From positions 1-8,813 of the forward strand of contig JAKUSK010000032.1 of NCBI GenBank assembly GCA_022449325.1: a stretch of DNA of 8,813 nucleotides, read 5' to 3'. Below, one piece after another: positions 7,087-8,813 of the stretch. Every line of letters begins with the position of its first letter. Positions within the stretch are counted from its first letter, which is position 1. The stretch comes from Nitrososphaerales archaeon. Lineage in GTDB: Archaea > Thermoproteota > Nitrososphaeria > Nitrososphaerales > UBA57. The notes beneath the pieces were generated by a model. It did not search any database. It saw only the letters and a program-made list of their open reading frames with translations, and was not told where the DNA came from. The position numbers were made by a program, and so were the translations under genes.

Positions 7087-7818
7087 ATGAACGTTTCAAT
7101 TATTATTCCAACCTACAATGAAAAAGAAAATATTGTTATTTTAACTGATAAATTGATCAATATATTCAATAATTCTTCTCATAATATGAAAATTATCGTA
7201 GTTGATGATAATAGTCCTGACGGAACATCTTCAATAGTTAAACAATTAAGTTCATATGAAAAATCTGTATTTCTTATAACCAGGAAATCTAAATTAGGAC
7301 TCGGCTCAGCTTATCAAGCAGGTTATAATTGGTGTATTGAAAATAATTCTGATTGTATAATCCAAATGGATTCAGATCTCTCTCATCCTCCTGATATTAC
7401 AACTCAAATTGTAGATTCTATAAATTCTGGTTATGATGTTGCTATTGCATCACGCTATGTGGATAAAGGCGGTGTTAGTTCTTGGCCAATTCATAGAAAA
7501 ATTATTAGTCGTATTGCTAATATGCTTGTAAGAACTTTCTTGGGTTCTAAATTACAAGATAATACTACTGGATATAGAGGATTTAATTCTAGTACTATTG
7601 ATTTACTAATACGTTATGACGTTAAATCTAATGGGTTTTCTTATTTAATCGAATCTGTATATTTATTTCATAAAAAGAAACTCAAAATTCAAGAAATTCC
7701 ATTTGTATTTCAAGAACGCAGTGCTGGAAAGACTAAACTTTCATCATTTGAAATTCTTCGTTTTCTTTTGTCTATTTTCCATCTATTGATATATGGAATT
7801 AAAGAAAAATCAGAATAA
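7087..7818 (+). CDS. Family 2 glycosyltransferase, dolichyl-phosphate mannose synthase-like
   Basis: This 243-residue GT-A enzyme resembles the DPM1 group, which moves mannose (or glucose) from GDP- or UDP-sugar to dolichyl phosphate at the inner face of the membrane, supplying lipid-linked sugar for N-glycans or surface polymers. The signature runs in order: IIIPTYNEKENI (5-16), VVDDNSPDGT (38-47), GLGSAYQAGY (71-80), the metal-binding QMDSDLSHPP (93-102, D95 and D97), DNTTGYRGF (158-166) and QERSAGKTKLS (209-219). The weakly hydrophobic tail (about 222-238) may lie on the membrane, and there is no added GtrA-like multi-helix domain, so it is the short, eukaryote-like catalytic form. It begins 6 nt after the aminotransferase stop and lacks its own promoter, so it should be expressed with it. 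The donor sugar is not resolvable; glucose and hexosamine transfer are alternatives within the family. Confidence 0.9.
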   Translation: MNVSIIIPTYNEKENIVILTDKLINIFNNSSHNMKIIVVDDNSPDGTSSIVKQLSSYEKSVFLITRKSKLGLGSAYQAGYNWCIENNSDCIIQMDSDLSHPPDITTQIVDSINSGYDVAIASRYVDKGGVSSWPIHRKIISRIANMLVRTFLGSKLQDNTTGYRGFNSSTIDLLIRYDVKSNGFSYLIESVYLFHKKKLKIQEIPFVFQERSAGKTKLSSFEILRFLLSIFHLLIYGIKEKSE

Positions 7819-7826
7819 CAAAAAAC

Positions 7827-7834
7827 ACATATAG
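7827..7834 (+). promoter_or_regulatory. Possible TATA element of rpoP
   Basis: The 44-nt gap after the glycosyltransferase stop contains ACATATAG, centred about 32 nt before the TTG start of rpoP, which would give a leader of a few bases. A second A/T-rich stretch (7842-7853) is too close for a leaderless start. Read-through from the upstream cluster is also possible. The sequence evidence is weak. Confidence 0.25.
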
Positions 7835-7862
7835 TACTAATTCTAAAATAAATTGATAATAT

Positions 7863-8033
7863 TTGGAATCCAACGATGATACTTTTGGCGGCGTAGTCTA
7901 TGAATGCGTTCGTTGCGCTACTCCCGTTACAAATGAAGATCTTGCTGCTTTACCTGAAATCAAGTGTATTTGTGGTTATAGAATCCTGAAAAAAAGAAGA
8001 CCTTCGGTAGTAAAACAAGTCAAATCAGTTTAA
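7863..8033 (+). CDS. rpoP: DNA-directed RNA polymerase subunit Rpo12 (RpoP), zinc ribbon
   Basis: A 56-residue frame beginning with TTG encodes the small zinc-ribbon subunit of archaeal RNA polymerase, the counterpart of eukaryotic Rpb12, which helps hold the Rpo3/Rpo10/Rpo11 side of the enzyme together. The signature is YECVRC (13-18) with C15 and C18, then IKCICGYRILKKRRPSVVK (33-51) with C35 and C37, ending in a basic VKQVKSV tail. Family members usually show CxxC in both pairs (the second as CPYCG); here the second pair is CxC, one residue shorter, though the following GYRIL-K-RP run is typical. TTG is the only available start: a TAA lies in frame at 7857-7859 and there is no ATG before the first cysteine. 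The length is normal for the family. Confidence 0.9.
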   Translation: MESNDDTFGGVVYECVRCATPVTNEDLAALPEIKCICGYRILKKRRPSVVKQVKSV

Positions 8034-8070
8034 TTCGTCATTTTACTAAGATTTGAGTAATTTTCTGTAA

Positions 8071-8080
8071 GCTTTTAAAC
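8071..8080 (+). promoter_or_regulatory. TATA box of HMG-CoA synthase gene
   Basis: GCTTTTAAAC is centred about 30 nt before the ATG at 8106, placing the transcript start around 8101 and giving an essentially leaderless mRNA. The 72-nt gap between rpoP and this gene (8034-8105) otherwise holds only T-rich runs (8041-8044, 8061-8064) that might act as a weak U-tract terminator for rpoP. Confidence 0.5.
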
Positions 8081-8105
8081 TTACTTGGATATAATTATTC
8101 CAATA

Positions 8106-8813
8106 ATGAAGAGCTCTTCGCCTGTCTATATATCTGGCTATGGTGGATATGTCCCACGATTAAGACTTCCTACTACTGATATTGCTAAACTTTGGAAGGG
8201 AGGCGGTTCTGGACCTAATAAAGCAAAGAGTGTTGCTAACATTGATGAAGATACAACAACTATGGCTGTTGAGACAGCTCGTGATGCTCTTTCTATGTCT
8301 GGTCCATGTGAGGTTGGTGCAATTTTTGTAGGCACTGAATCAAAACCTTATGCTGTTAAACCTACTAGTACCATTGTAGCTCAAGCTTTGGGAGTTCATC
8401 AAACACTTGCATCTGATTTTGAATTTGCATGTAAAGCTGGAACTGAGGCTATGCAAGTCATAACAGGATTAATTGGTTCTGGAATGATCTCTCACGGTAT
8501 TGCTCTTGGCGTAGATACTGCTCAGGGTAGACCTGGTGATAATCTTGAATATACTGCAGGAAGTGCAGCAGCTGCATTTGTTTTAACTAATGATAATAAA
8601 AAACCTATAGCTAAAATCGAATATAGCACCTCTTATGTAACTGATACTGGAGATTTCTGGAGACGACAAACTGAATCTTTTCCTCGACATCTTTCACGTT
8701 TTACAGGAGAACCTGCTTATTTCCACCATGTCCAATCATCTGTTAATCAATTGCTTTCTGAAACAAATTTACAACCTTCTGATTTTAAATATGCTGTTTT
8801 TCATCAGCCTAAT
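8106..8813 (+). CDS. Hydroxymethylglutaryl-CoA synthase, N-terminal 236 codons (C-terminus off window)
   Basis: This archaeal-type HMG-CoA synthase condenses acetyl-CoA with acetoacetyl-CoA, the committed step of the mevalonate pathway that supplies isoprenoids for archaeal membrane lipids. The 236 codons are open to the right edge. All three catalytic residues of the thiolase-fold family can be placed: the acid E78 in VGTESKPYAVKPT, the nucleophile C109 in FEFACKAGT and the histidine H233 in VFHQPN at the very edge. The N-terminus YISGYGGYVPRLRL is typical of the archaeal form. In many archaea, though not visible here, a thiolase and a DUF35 OB-fold protein gene follow it and the three proteins form a complex. 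The ATG at 8106 is supported by a TATA box about 30 nt upstream; no in-frame alternative fits better. A full-length protein would be expected to be about 350 residues. Confidence 0.95.
   Translation, partial: MKSSSPVYISGYGGYVPRLRLPTTDIAKLWKGGGSGPNKAKSVANIDEDTTTMAVETARDALSMSGPCEVGAIFVGTESKPYAVKPTSTIVAQALGVHQTLASDFEFACKAGTEAMQVITGLIGSGMISHGIALGVDTAQGRPGDNLEYTAGSAAAAFVLTNDNKKPIAKIEYSTSYVTDTGDFWRRQTESFPRHLSRFTGEPAYFHHVQSSVNQLLSETNLQPSDFKYAVFHQPN

Noticed and set aside
8138..8335. Minus-strand open frame of 65 codons
   Set aside because: It is antisense to the N-terminus of HMG-CoA synthase, which has its catalytic residues and a promoter.
1..8813. Search for tRNA or rRNA genes, CRISPR repeats, insertion sequences, attachment sites or a replication origin
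   Set aside because: No cloverleaf, regular repeat array, terminal inverted repeat or transposase was seen; all gaps between genes are under 80 bp and are accounted for by promoters.

Overview
The window is a compact, strongly AT-rich archaeal chromosome segment, almost entirely coding, with no mobile element, tRNA, rRNA or CRISPR visible. The archaeal assignment rests on a family B replicative DNA polymerase, an archaeal/eukaryotic-type tyrosyl-tRNA synthetase, the RNA polymerase zinc-ribbon subunit Rpo12 (RpoP), a deoxyhypusine synthase family protein and an archaeal-type HMG-CoA synthase. TATA-like boxes about 25-30 nt ahead of several start codons suggest leaderless transcripts. The overall look (low GC, sequence style of PolB, TyrRS and Rpo12) is most like marine Nitrososphaerota (Thaumarchaeota). 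That placement is from memory of the families and has not been tested.

Left part (1-3220, minus strand): the N-terminal 214 codons of a deoxyhypusine synthase family protein run off the left edge, and 37 bp upstream of it lies polB, a complete family B DNA polymerase with all exonuclease and polymerase motifs. A 51-bp divergent promoter region (3221-3271) separates polB from the plus-strand genes. It holds a near-symmetrical TATA element that could serve both directions.

Middle (3272-7818, plus strand): a small unrecognised membrane protein and tyrS each start a short unit. They are followed by a tight three-gene cluster: a YbdG-type (MscS superfamily) mechanosensitive channel, a DegT/DnrJ/EryC1-type PLP sugar aminotransferase 9 nt later, and a family 2 glycosyltransferase of the dolichyl-phosphate mannose synthase type 6 nt after that. 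The spacing suggests one transcript, with the last two pointing to surface glycan or protein glycosylation chemistry. The channel is closest, from memory, to E. coli YbdG, so it may have come from Bacteria.

Right part (7863-8813, plus strand): rpoP, a 56-codon gene with a TTG start, is followed by the first 236 codons of HMG-CoA synthase, the committed step into the mevalonate route to archaeal lipids, which runs off the right edge.

Most of the window is ordinary housekeeping. I see no convincing undescribed system. The points most worth a second look are the bacterial-type channel in an archaeal glycan operon, the shortened second cysteine pair of Rpo12, the DHS-like rather than canonical deoxyhypusine synthase, and the probable mis-start of polB.
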